NCBI GenBank assembly: GCA_964396965.1
Contig: CAYNGD010000021.1
Span: forward strand, 1-29,241
DNA: 29,241 nt
Source of the DNA: JABMRW01 sp964396965
GTDB lineage: Bacteria; Chloroflexota; Dehalococcoidia; Dehalococcoidales; BS750m-G39
Reading direction: 5' to 3'
Positions 1-6,689 of the stretch are shown here, piece after piece (position 1 is the first letter of the stretch; each line of letters starts with the position of its first letter). The notes under the pieces were generated by a model that had not been told where the DNA came from, made no database searches, and was given only the letters and a program-made list of their open reading frames with translations. The position numbers were made by a program, and so were the translations under genes.

Positions 1-70
1 GGTCAACCACGGTCTCCTCACAGCCGCCGCAGGAAGCGCACCAGTAAAAAGCCACTTTCGGTTTAGCCAT
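1..70 (-). CDS. Fe-S oxidoreductase / hydrogenase small subunit, N-terminal fragment
   Basis: Only the first 23 codons lie in the window; the gene continues off the left edge. Read on the minus strand from the ATG at 70-68, the peptide has a basic start, a short hydrophobic beta strand and the motif CASCGGCE. That motif is typical of the N-terminus of the NADH-ubiquinone oxidoreductase 20 kDa / [NiFe]-hydrogenase small-subunit family (PF01058), which includes MvhG- and FrhG-type subunits that bind the proximal 4Fe-4S cluster. A purine-rich GAGGGGGG lies about 9 bases upstream as a ribosome binding site. The exact complex (hydrogenase, HdrABC-Mvh or complex I-like) cannot be decided from this fragment. 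Confidence 0.7.
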   Translation of the reverse strand, partial: MAKPKVAFYWCASCGGCEETVVD

Positions 71-323
71 CTTTAACCCCCCTCATTGATACCACCGGAA
101 CTCTAAGCCCTCTCTCCCCTAAGAGAACACCATCTAACTAAACTAACCAGAAGAAATGACAGGGGAGATTAAAATAGGAAAGGAAAACCTTGACATAGTG
201 AGGACAAAATCTACTGCCGTTTGTCTTATCTGGCATGGTCTGCTCTATCTGCTTGACTAGCCCCGCCGGGTAAAACCCCACACACCAATCGAGTTCAAAG
301 TCCCAGCCAAAGATACCAAAGGG
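71..323 (-). promoter_or_regulatory. Long 5' leader of the oxidoreductase gene, content unrecognised
   Basis: About 250 bases separate the predicted minus-strand transcription start (near 317) from the ATG at 70. I recognise no riboswitch class in it. In transcript orientation it contains a small hairpin, GGGT-TTT-ACCC, around 264-277. It also holds a 32-codon ATG-to-TAG reading frame beginning near 235 that has no ribosome binding site and no recognisable similarity. The stretch is more A+T-rich than the genes. On the plus strand there is a TTGACA at 190-195 but no acceptable -10 partner. Confidence 0.35.
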
Positions 324-352
324 ATTTTAGCACTCCGGCTTTTAGCTGTCAA
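324..352 (-). promoter_or_regulatory. Sigma70-type promoter, minus strand, for the oxidoreductase gene
   Basis: On the minus strand TTGACA (352-347) is followed after exactly 17 bases by TAAAAT (329-324). This is a perfect -35 and a 5-of-6 -10. The only downstream minus-strand gene is the one starting at 70, so its transcript would carry a leader of about 247 bases. Confidence 0.6.
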
Positions 353-439
353 TTATATTGTACTAGTTTTGGTCTCCAAAAAGCAAATTTTAGGCAAGGG
401 AATCCCCTGGCTTTACATTTATTCCCGCCCGCCGCCCTT

Positions 440-535
440 TAAGGAAACCCTCCCCCCCATAAAGGAGAGTGAAGAGAGGTGAAACCTCTTTCGGGCAGGT
501 CGGGTGGGAAGCAAAACAAACGCTAAAATATACCC
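440..535 (+). repeat. Dispersed intergenic repeat, copy A
   Basis: This is a degenerate member of a four-copy family (others at 1601-1684, 9247-9408 and 15171-15328). The diagnostic part is a hairpin with arms AGAGAGGT (473-480) and ACCTCTTT (484-491) around a 3-base loop. A G-rich tract ending GGGTGGGAAG follows, then an ACG...CTAAAA segment. Most pairs are Watson-Crick and one is a G-U wobble. It ends just before the lexA promoter. Confidence 0.5.
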
Positions 536-550
536 CCATAAAGCCCACTA

Positions 551-579
551 TTGACAAGCCACATTCGTTATGATACACT
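551..579 (+). promoter_or_regulatory. lexA promoter
   Basis: TTGACA (551-556), a 17-base spacer and TACACT (574-579; 4 of 6 to consensus). The predicted start near 586 leaves a 25-base leader before the ATG at 611. The -10 lies inside the palindromic operator at 573-599, the usual geometry for repression. Confidence 0.55.
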
Positions 580-599
580 TGTTCCTGAAACAAATGTAT
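573..599 (+). promoter_or_regulatory. Candidate LexA operator (palindrome / paired ACA-NN-TGT sites)
   Basis: ATACACTTGTT (573-583) and AACAAATGTAT (589-599) form an inverted repeat with 10 of 11 matching positions around a 5-base centre. Each arm also holds an ACA-NN-TGT element (575-582 and 590-597). That element is the core of the Gram-positive LexA box GAACATATGTTC. Its position over the -10 of lexA fits autorepression. Which of the two readings, one long palindrome or two adjacent boxes, is bound cannot be decided here. Confidence 0.55.
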
Positions 600-610
600 T
601 AAGGTTTAAA

Positions 611-1240
611 ATGCCACGTGTTTCGGATACCCGGTCGCGCATACTGGACTTCATCGGTAGCTTCCTCGATGAGCGGGGCTACGCCCCCACGGTGAGGGAC
701 ATCGCCCGCGGCTGCAACATCAGCACGCCTTCAGTTGTGCAGTACCACCTCAATATGCTGGAGGAGCAGGGTCTTATCCGCCGCGACCCGGAGGTCTTCC
801 GCAGCATCCAGCTGGTGGGAAAGAGGCGGGAGGCCATATGGCACGTTCCCCTGCTGGGAACTATCGCCGCCGGCCAGCCGATACCGGTGCCCGCCCCCGA
901 CAGCTGGACGGCCACTCCTGAGGAGACCCTCCAGCTCACCGGCGAGCTGACTCGGGACGGTAAAGACGTCTACGCCCTGAGGGTAAAGGGCACCTCGCTG
1001 ATTGACGCCCTGGTTGACGACGGTGACATCGTCCTGATCCAGCCGGCCAGCACGGTGGAGGAGGGCGAGATGGCGGCGGTCTGGCTCAAGACCCAGCAGG
1101 AGGTAACTTTAAAAAAGCTCTACCGGGAAAAAGGCCGCGTCAGGCTGCAGCCGGCCAACCGGGAGATGAGACCGATGTATTTCAGTCCGGAGGAGATAGA
1201 GATTCAGGGCAGGGTAATTGCCGTGTTGCGTAAGCTATAA
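611..1240 (+). CDS. lexA: LexA repressor, SOS response regulator
   Basis: A 209-residue protein of normal LexA length. Residues 1-70 form the winged helix-turn-helix DNA-binding domain and about 78-209 the S24 peptidase-like self-cleavage domain. The cleavage site is the Ala87-Gly88 pair in GTIAAGQP. The catalytic dyad is Ser129 (in KGTSLID, where most LexAs have G-D-S-M) and Lys168 (in VTLKK), with near-standard spacing. In the family, RecA-DNA filaments trigger self-cleavage and release SOS promoters. I chose the ATG at 611 because the in-frame TTG at 551 is the promoter -35 itself and would add 20 residues foreign to LexA. A weak AAGG lies 6 bases upstream. The DUF6504-like gene follows after 15 bases and is probably cotranscribed. 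Confidence 0.93.
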   Translation: MPRVSDTRSRILDFIGSFLDERGYAPTVRDIARGCNISTPSVVQYHLNMLEEQGLIRRDPEVFRSIQLVGKRREAIWHVPLLGTIAAGQPIPVPAPDSWTATPEETLQLTGELTRDGKDVYALRVKGTSLIDALVDDGDIVLIQPASTVEEGEMAAVWLKTQQEVTLKKLYREKGRVRLQPANREMRPMYFSPEEIEIQGRVIAVLRKL

Positions 1241-1255
1241 AGGGAGGTTAGAGAA

Positions 1256-1510
1256 TTGGCCAAGATACTGGAAAAACCGAAGGAACTGAAGGTAACGTTT
1301 AATGTCAAGGGAATACCTCTAACCCTGGCCAGAAACGGAGAAAAACAGCGCATAACCAGAGTATACCGGAGCTGGCAGCAGGCCGAGGAGTGGTGGGGCA
1401 AGGAAGTCACCCGGAACTATTTCATGGTCAAGACCAGCAAGGGTATGGTCTGTGATATCTACCGGGATATGCCCGACGGCAACTGGTATTTGAGCCGCAT
1501 ACATGAATAG
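1256..1510 (+). CDS. DUF6504-like small protein, SOS-linked
   Basis: 84 residues from a TTG start, chosen because GGGAGG (1242-1247) sits 8 bases upstream and the first residues (MAKILEKPKE) look natural. The C-terminal half has a pattern of conserved aromatics and charges: RVYRSWQQAEEWW at about 35-47, RNYFMVKT at 53-60 and DIYRD...WYLSRIH at 67-83. This resembles the DUF6504 domain, which in actinobacteria is encoded beside or fused to translesion polymerase (ImuB, DnaE2) genes. The domain assignment is from memory of the pattern and not from a search. Cotranscription with lexA supports a DNA-damage role. Biochemical function is unknown. Confidence 0.6.
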   Translation: MAKILEKPKELKVTFNVKGIPLTLARNGEKQRITRVYRSWQQAEEWWGKEVTRNYFMVKTSKGMVCDIYRDMPDGNWYLSRIHE

Positions 1511-1580
1511 CTAAAAAGTAAAGGCGGTCTTTCGCCCCACCTCCAATTTATATCTATTCACACTTGGCCGCCCTTAAGGT

Positions 1581-1598
1581 AGGGCTAAAGCCCTTTTT
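1581..1598 (+). terminator. Intrinsic terminator after lexA-DUF6504
   Basis: AGGGC (1581-1585), loop TAAA, GCCCT (1590-1594), then TTTTT. The stem is short but GC-rich and directly followed by a U tract, 71 bases after the DUF6504-like stop codon. Confidence 0.6.
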
Positions 1599-1600
1599 AT

Positions 1601-1684
1601 CCCCATTCCCCCGTGAAAAGGGGTTAATAGAGGTCTAACCTCTGTGGGTGGGAGGGTGGGAATTAGGACGTCCTATAAAAATTG
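1601..1684 (+). repeat. Dispersed intergenic repeat, copy B
   Basis: This copy contains the family hairpin ATAGAGGT (1627-1634) / ACCTCTGT (1638-1645) with a 3-base loop and one T-G wobble. A G-rich tract (1646-1660) follows, then an ACGTCCTATAAAA tail. From AGGGTTNATAGAGGT through GTGGGAA it closely matches the reverse complement of copy D (15171-15328). Confidence 0.7.
1646..1660 (+). other. Perfect G-quadruplex motif
   Basis: GGGTGGGAGGGTGGG: four runs of three G separated by single-base loops, the type predicted to form a very stable parallel quadruplex. It lies in repeat copy B about 80 bases upstream of tldD. The other repeat copies carry interrupted versions of the tract. Confidence 0.75.
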
Positions 1685-1703
1685 GGCTAATCCCCGTCTT
1701 AAA

Positions 1704-1733
1704 TTGACAGTTTTACTGGCGGCTGGTTAAACT
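1704..1733 (+). promoter_or_regulatory. tldD promoter, predicted leaderless
   Basis: TTGACA (1704-1709), an 18-base spacer and TAAACT (1728-1733). The -10 ends 9 bases before the tldD ATG and there is no Shine-Dalgarno sequence, so the transcript probably begins within a few bases of the start codon. Confidence 0.5.
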
Positions 1734-1742
1734 ATTCTTGAT

Positions 1743-3116
1743 ATGCCCGATATCAAAGCCGCCGCCCAACAGCTAGCCGAAACCCTCAAAAAATATAAGG
1801 CCGACTACATCGAGGCCCGCCTGGAGGAGAGCCAGCGCAGCCACCTCACCTACCGTGGTAAAGAGCTTGAATCCGTGGGCCAGTCCGCCGCCGTCGGCGG
1901 CAATATCCGCGCTCTGGTCCGGGGCGGCTGGGGCTTTGTCAGCTTTAACGACCTCGATGACCTCCCTCAGAGGATTGAGCTGGCGGTAAAGCAGGCGGCG
2001 CTGGTCGGTAAAGAGACCAGCCGGCTCGCCCCGGTTGAAGCCATCGTTGACACCGTATCTAATAAAGAAGACCGCCCCCTTGACATCCCCCTGGCCGAGA
2101 AGAAGAAGCTCCTCGACGAATACAACGAAATCATCTGGGCCACCCCCAGGCTGCAGACCTCGGTCATCGGCTACGCCGACAGCCACAAAAAGACCATCTT
2201 TCTAAACTCGCTGGGCAGCTATATTCAGCAGCAGAGGACAGACGTCACCCTGCGCCTGAGCGCGGTGGCCGCCGCCGACGGCGATGTCCAGCAGTCGGGC
2301 CTAAGCCTGGGCAGCCGGGGCGACTTCGACGCGATGCGCCACCTCCATAAAGAGGTGGAGGCGATGGCCAGACACGCCGTAGAGCTTTTAGCCGCCCCGC
2401 AGGTCAAGGGCGGCCAATACACCGTGGTTCTGGACCCGGTGCTGGCCGGTGTCTTCGTCCACGAGGCCTTCGGCCACCTGTCAGAATCCGACTTCGTCTA
2501 TGAAAACGAGCGCCTCCGGGAGATAATGGTGCTGGGCAAGCAGTTCGGCTCCAGAGAACTAAATATCGTTGACAGCGCCGCCCGCCCCGGCCTCCGCGGC
2601 AGCTATAAATACGACGACGAGGGGGTGCCGGCCACCAAGACCTATCTTATCAAAGAAGGCAAGCTGGTGGGGCGGCTTCACTCGCGGGAGACCGCCGCCA
2701 AGATGAATGAGAAGCCCACCGGCAACGCCCGTGCCATAAATTATCTCTTTCCGCCCATCGTCCGCATGACCAACACCTACATCTTGCCGGGCCAGGCATC
2801 TTTTAACGATATTATCGCCGGCATCAAAGAGGGGGTCTACGCCAAGAACTGGTTCGGCGGTACCACCAGCATGGAGATGTTCACCTTCTCCGCCGGCGAG
2901 GCCTACATGATTCGCAACGGCCAAATCGCCGAGGCATTAAGGCCGGTGGTGCTCACCGGCAACGTCTTCACCACCCTCAATAATATCGACGCCATCGCCA
3001 GCGATCTGGACATGAACCAGGGCGGCGGCTGCGGCAAGGGGGGGCAGTTCCCCCTCCCCGTCTCCAACGGCAGCCCCCACATCCGAATCAGCCGCTGCCT
3101 GGTGGGAGGCAGCTAG
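1743..3116 (+). CDS. tldD: TldD metalloprotease subunit
   Basis: 457 residues, full length for the TldD/PmbA family (PF01523). The zinc-binding HEAFGH is at about 240-245. The glycine-rich NQGGGCGKGGQ near the C-terminus is the conserved Cys-containing segment. In E. coli, TldD pairs with TldE (PmbA) to form a cytoplasmic protease whose active site is in TldD. It degrades unfolded peptides, matures microcin B17 and removes the antitoxin CcdA. It is the first gene of a tight operon, with the TAG stop overlapping the GTG of tldE by one base. The start has no ribosome binding site but lies just after a promoter. Confidence 0.93.
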   Translation: MPDIKAAAQQLAETLKKYKADYIEARLEESQRSHLTYRGKELESVGQSAAVGGNIRALVRGGWGFVSFNDLDDLPQRIELAVKQAALVGKETSRLAPVEAIVDTVSNKEDRPLDIPLAEKKKLLDEYNEIIWATPRLQTSVIGYADSHKKTIFLNSLGSYIQQQRTDVTLRLSAVAAADGDVQQSGLSLGSRGDFDAMRHLHKEVEAMARHAVELLAAPQVKGGQYTVVLDPVLAGVFVHEAFGHLSESDFVYENERLREIMVLGKQFGSRELNIVDSAARPGLRGSYKYDDEGVPATKTYLIKEGKLVGRLHSRETAAKMNEKPTGNARAINYLFPPIVRMTNTYILPGQASFNDIIAGIKEGVYAKNWFGGTTSMEMFTFSAGEAYMIRNGQIAEALRPVVLTGNVFTTLNNIDAIASDLDMNQGGGCGKGGQFPLPVSNGSPHIRISRCLVGGS

Positions 3117-4417
3117 TGGAAGAGGTACTGGCCAAAGCCAAAAAGAGCGCCGAGGCCGCCGAGATTTTTGAGGTCTCCGCCGAGGAGACCACCGCCCAGT
3201 TCGAGGCCAACCGCCTCAAGCACATCCAGAGCAAGCAGAGCACTCATTTGGCCTTGCGCCTTGTCAAAGGAGGACGGCTGGGCTACGCCACCACCACCAA
3301 GCTGGACGATATCCAGAATTTAATCGACAGCGCCGTAGAGACCGCCCAGTTCGGCATGCTGGCCGGGTTTGGGTTTCCTTCTCAAACCCCCTACCCCGCT
3401 ATAGACATCCTCGACCCGGCGGTAGAGACCACCCCCATCGAGAAGATGGGCCAGCTTGGACAGGAGCTTATCGAGCTGATTACCCAGCATACCCCGGACA
3501 TTCTCTGCGAGGCGATAGTCAGCAAGGACACAATTACGGTAAAGCTGATAAACTCAAGCGGCGGCCAGGCCGAATATAAGAAAAGCGTCTTCGGCATCGG
3601 CATCTACGGCAGCCTTATCCGGGGCACCGACATGCTCTTCGTCGGCGAGAGCCAGAGCTCAGGCCACCCCCTGACCCAGCCCCAGGAGATAGCCGAGGTG
3701 GTCATCCGGCAGCTGGAACTGGCCAAAAACCAGGCCTCGGTGCCGACCAGGCAGCTGCCGGTAGTCTTCACCCCCCGCGGGCTGGCCAGCGCTTTAGTCC
3801 CCTCCCTGATGCTCGCCTTCAACGGCAAGATGGTATTGCAGGGGGCCTCACCCATTGGCAATAAGTTAGGGCAAAAAGTCTTCGACGAAAAGCTATCTCT
3901 GTGGGACGACCCGACTTTGGCCTTTCGCCCCAATAGCCGCCCCTGCGACGACGAAGGCATACCCAGCCAGCGCACCCCGCTTATAGAGGGCGGGGTGGCA
4001 GCCCACTTTCTCTACGATTTGCAGACCGCCGCCCTGGCCAGGACCAAGAGCACCGGCAACGGCGACCGGGGCGGCGGATTACCCGCCCCCTCCCCCAGCA
4101 GCTTTATCATCGCTACCGGCCAGACCTCTACGGGCGATATGATAAAAGATATAAAAGAGGGGCTGGTCATCGAGCAGCTCATGGGCGCCGAGCAGGGCAA
4201 CATCCTGGGCGGCGATTTCAGCGGCAACGTCCTTTTAGGTTATAAAGTAGAAAGTGGTAAAATAGTGGGTAGGGTAAAGAATACCATGGTCTCGGGCAAC
4301 GTCTATCAGGTTCTTAAAGAGGTCACCGCTGTCGGCAGCCGGGCGGAGTGGGTGGGCGGCTTTCTCTATACTCCGCCCCTCTACTGCCCCCGCCTCTCGG
4401 TGGCCAGCAAAGAGTAA
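3116..4417 (+). CDS. tldE: TldE/PmbA, partner subunit of TldD
   Basis: 433 residues from a GTG that shares its first base with the tldD stop codon, so translation is probably coupled. Family features are the N-terminal SAEETTAQFEANRLK strand region, the central barrel, and a C-terminal GDFSGNVLLGYKVESGKIVGRVKNTMVSGN block typical of TldE. As expected for TldE, the HExxxH motif of TldD is absent, so this is the non-catalytic or substrate-shaping half of the heterodimer. Length is close to the usual 430-450 residues. A PAC2 gene follows 3 bases later. Confidence 0.92.
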   Translation: MEEVLAKAKKSAEAAEIFEVSAEETTAQFEANRLKHIQSKQSTHLALRLVKGGRLGYATTTKLDDIQNLIDSAVETAQFGMLAGFGFPSQTPYPAIDILDPAVETTPIEKMGQLGQELIELITQHTPDILCEAIVSKDTITVKLINSSGGQAEYKKSVFGIGIYGSLIRGTDMLFVGESQSSGHPLTQPQEIAEVVIRQLELAKNQASVPTRQLPVVFTPRGLASALVPSLMLAFNGKMVLQGASPIGNKLGQKVFDEKLSLWDDPTLAFRPNSRPCDDEGIPSQRTPLIEGGVAAHFLYDLQTAALARTKSTGNGDRGGGLPAPSPSSFIIATGQTSTGDMIKDIKEGLVIEQLMGAEQGNILGGDFSGNVLLGYKVESGKIVGRVKNTMVSGNVYQVLKEVTAVGSRAEWVGGFLYTPPLYCPRLSVASKE

Positions 4418-4420
4418 GCC

Positions 4421-5209
4421 ATGAACGAATTCGTCAGGCTCTACACCCGTCCCAGGCTAAAATCGCCGGTGATGCTGGCCTCCTGGCCCGGCATCGGCAA
4501 CGTCTCTATAATTGCCGCCAGCTACCTATTACGCAAACTTGATTTTAAGGATTTGGGCGAAATCGAGCCCTCGGTCTTCTTCGACGCCATCGGCGTCGTC
4601 GCCCGGGACAACATCGTCGAGGAGCCCCAGTTCCCCCAGAGCCTGTTCTACTACTGGAAGAACAAGGCCGGCAGCAGTGATATAATACTATTTATCGGCG
4701 AGGACCAGCCGATGACCAAAGGCTACGAGCTGGCCAACTGCGTCCTTGATGTCGCCGAGAGGTTCAAGGCCAGCCGGGTCTATACCTGTGCCGCCGCCCT
4801 CAGCCGCATGCACCACAGCGAGGAGTCCCGGGTGTGGGGGGTGGTCACCGACCCCCGGATAAGGTCGGAGCTGGAAAAGTACGAACTGGCCCAGAAGGGC
4901 AACCTGCAGATATCGGGCCTGAACGGGCTGCTGCTGGGGGTGGCCAAGGAGCGGGGCCTGGAGGGCGTCTGCCTGCTGGGCGAGGTGCCGATGTACGCCA
5001 CCCGCATCCAGAACCCGGCGGCGGCGGCGGCGGTGCTGAGGGCGCTGACCAGGATGCTGAATATTGAAATTGATATGGCCGAACTGGCCGATATGGCCAG
5101 GGAGAGCGCCAGCCGGATGAAACAGATGGCCGACGAGGCCATGGAAGAATATATAGACCACTTTACCCAGCCCATCTGGGAAAGTGGGGAGGAAGAAGAG
5201 GAGGAATAG
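4421..5209 (+). CDS. PAC2 family protein (proteasome-assembly-chaperone-like)
   Basis: 262 residues. The segment LKSPVMLASWPGIGNVSIIAASYL (about 14-37) and the later GLNGLLLGVAKERGLEGVCLLGEVP block (about 165-190) are hallmarks of the PAC2 fold (PF09754). This fold is found in eukaryotic proteasome chaperones and in archaeal and bacterial homologues of unknown activity. The C-terminus is a helical region ending in six glutamates. It lies in the TldD/TldE operon, 3 bases after tldE and 3 before the HEAT gene. A role in assembling or presenting substrate to TldD/TldE is conceivable but is only inferred from context; no proteasome gene is visible here. Confidence 0.85.
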   Translation: MNEFVRLYTRPRLKSPVMLASWPGIGNVSIIAASYLLRKLDFKDLGEIEPSVFFDAIGVVARDNIVEEPQFPQSLFYYWKNKAGSSDIILFIGEDQPMTKGYELANCVLDVAERFKASRVYTCAAALSRMHHSEESRVWGVVTDPRIRSELEKYELAQKGNLQISGLNGLLLGVAKERGLEGVCLLGEVPMYATRIQNPAAAAAVLRALTRMLNIEIDMAELADMARESASRMKQMADEAMEEYIDHFTQPIWESGEEEEEE

Positions 5210-5212
5210 CCG

Positions 5213-6163
5213 ATGGAACCGGCCCTGCCACCGCCCGTGGAGCAGACTATCGCCAAGCTGGGCAACCCGGAGACCAAGCTTTCGGACGCCTGGCTGGTCT
5301 ACCTTTCCAGCCTGAACTCAGATGGGTTGAAGCAGCTAGAGCAGGCCTGGCCCACCATCGAGCCGAAAAGGCGGCGGCAGTGCATCTACCGCCTGGTCGA
5401 GCTGGCCGAGAACAACTTCGAGCTTGACTTTGACGTCATCTTTAAAGGGCGCCTCAAGGACGAGGACGCCGAGGTAAGGAGCAAGGCCATCGAGGGCCTC
5501 TGGGAAAGCGAGGAGGCGTCGCTGATTGAGCCGCTGATTGAGCTTCTGGAGAAGGACGGCTCGGAGGCGGTGCAGGCGACGGCGGCCACCGCTCTGGGCA
5601 AGTTCGCCCTGATGGCCGAGTTGGGCAAGCTGCGCCCCAGCTACAAGGACAGGATATCCCGGAGCCTGCTGGCGGTAATCAACGATAACAACAAGCCGGT
5701 GGAGGTCAGGCACCGCGCCCTGGAAGCGGCCTCGCCGCTGACCCTGCCCCAGATGAACCGGGCCATCGCCCAGGCCTACCAGAGCGGCAATAATAAATAT
5801 AAAATCAGCGCCCTCTTCGCCATGGGCAAGAGCGGCAACCCCTCCTGGCTGCCCATCCTGCTCAAGGAACTGGCCAACAATGATGCCGAGATACGCTACG
5901 AGGCCGCCGGCGCCTGCGGTGAACTGGGGGAGGAGGAGGCCGCCTCTTACCTCTGCGAGATGGTCAACGACCCCGATATTGATGTCCGGCTGGAGGCAAT
6001 ACAGGCACTGGGCAAGATAGGCGGCCCCGAGGCCAAGGGCTGCCTGGAGAAGTGCCTCAGCCACCCCGACGAGGCTATTCAGACAGCCGCCGAAGAAGCG
6101 CTGTCCCAGCTTGAGGCCGAGGAGGACCCGCTGTTCTCTCAGATTGAATTCGGTGAAGACTAG
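5213..6163 (+). CDS. HEAT-repeat protein
   Basis: 316 residues, almost entirely alpha-helical. Several HEAT/PBS-lyase-type units are visible, for example DAEVRSKAIEGLWE (about 85-98), AVQATAATALGKFA (about 119-132), DAEIRYEAAGACGELGEEEA (about 224-243), DIDVRLEAIQALGKIG (about 255-270) and EAIQTAAEEALSQL (about 287-300). Such solenoids are protein-protein scaffolds. There are no phycobilin-lyase neighbours, so a generic scaffold role is likelier. The gene is tightly packed between PAC2 (3-base gap) and a GNAT acetyltransferase (1-base gap), implying a shared function or regulation that the sequence alone does not reveal. Confidence 0.85.
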   Translation: MEPALPPPVEQTIAKLGNPETKLSDAWLVYLSSLNSDGLKQLEQAWPTIEPKRRRQCIYRLVELAENNFELDFDVIFKGRLKDEDAEVRSKAIEGLWESEEASLIEPLIELLEKDGSEAVQATAATALGKFALMAELGKLRPSYKDRISRSLLAVINDNNKPVEVRHRALEAASPLTLPQMNRAIAQAYQSGNNKYKISALFAMGKSGNPSWLPILLKELANNDAEIRYEAAGACGELGEEEAASYLCEMVNDPDIDVRLEAIQALGKIGGPEAKGCLEKCLSHPDEAIQTAAEEALSQLEAEEDPLFSQIEFGED

Positions 6164-6164
6164 C

Positions 6165-6689
6165 ATGACCGGACAGGCTAAGACCAAGCTGCGGGAGAAG
6201 AGACTGAGCGATGCCAGCTACGACTACCTCTGGCAGACCGACCCCGAGCTGGCGGCGCTCGACGCCGTCCCGCCGCAGTCGCTCAGCTACACCAATTATC
6301 TGGCCCGCTACGCCGTCGAGCTGCGCTACCCCTCGGCCCGCCGGCAGCGTTTCGCCATCGAGACCCTGGACGGCGAGCACATTGGCAACTGCACCTACTA
6401 CGCCATCAACTACAAGCGGGGTGAGGCCGAGCTGGGCATCATGATTGGCAACCGCGACTACTGGGACAAGGGCTACGGCGTTGACGCTATCACCGGCCTG
6501 CTTGAGATTATCTTCCGGGAGACCGGACTCAACCGCATCTACCTGAAGACCCTGGCCAGCAACACCCGGGCGCAGAAGTGCTTCGCCAAGTGCGGCTTCA
6601 CCCCCTGCAGCCACCTCAGGCGGGACGGCTATGACTTTATCCTGATGGAGATATACCGCCGGCACTGGCTGGAGAGGGAACTTAAATGA
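6165..6689 (+). CDS. GNAT-family N-acetyltransferase (RimJ/RimL-like)
   Basis: 174 residues from the ATG one base after the HEAT gene stop; a longer in-frame reading from 6111 would overlap that gene and adds arginine-rich sequence. The fold signature is clear: AELGIMIGNRDYWDKGYGVDAITGLL (about 88-113) contains the acetyl-CoA pyrophosphate loop DKGYGVDA, and the helix NTRAQKCFAKCGF follows the usual NxxxxxxxxKxGF pattern of RimJ/RimL-like enzymes. These transfer acetyl groups to protein N-termini, amines or small molecules. The substrate here is unknown. Its stop overlaps the start of the next gene (ATGA). Confidence 0.85.
   Translation: MTGQAKTKLREKRLSDASYDYLWQTDPELAALDAVPPQSLSYTNYLARYAVELRYPSARRQRFAIETLDGEHIGNCTYYAINYKRGEAELGIMIGNRDYWDKGYGVDAITGLLEIIFRETGLNRIYLKTLASNTRAQKCFAKCGFTPCSHLRRDGYDFILMEIYRRHWLERELK

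Noticed and set aside
190..218. Plus-strand TTGACA at 190-195 as a promoter
   Set aside because: No acceptable -10 at 16-18 bases and no plus-strand gene nearby.
551..610. In-frame TTG start at 551 extending LexA by 20 residues
   Set aside because: The TTG is the first half of the TTGACA -35 and the extension crosses the operator. The conserved LexA N-terminus begins at the ATG at 611.
6111..6164. Upstream start adding 18 arginine-rich residues to the GNAT protein
   Set aside because: It overlaps the end of the HEAT gene out of frame; the ATG at 6165 gives the normal GNAT length and tight operon spacing.
5336..6187. 283-residue minus-strand reading frame opposite the HEAT gene
   Set aside because: Shadow of a well-supported repeat protein in GC-rich DNA; no ribosome site and no recognisable domain.
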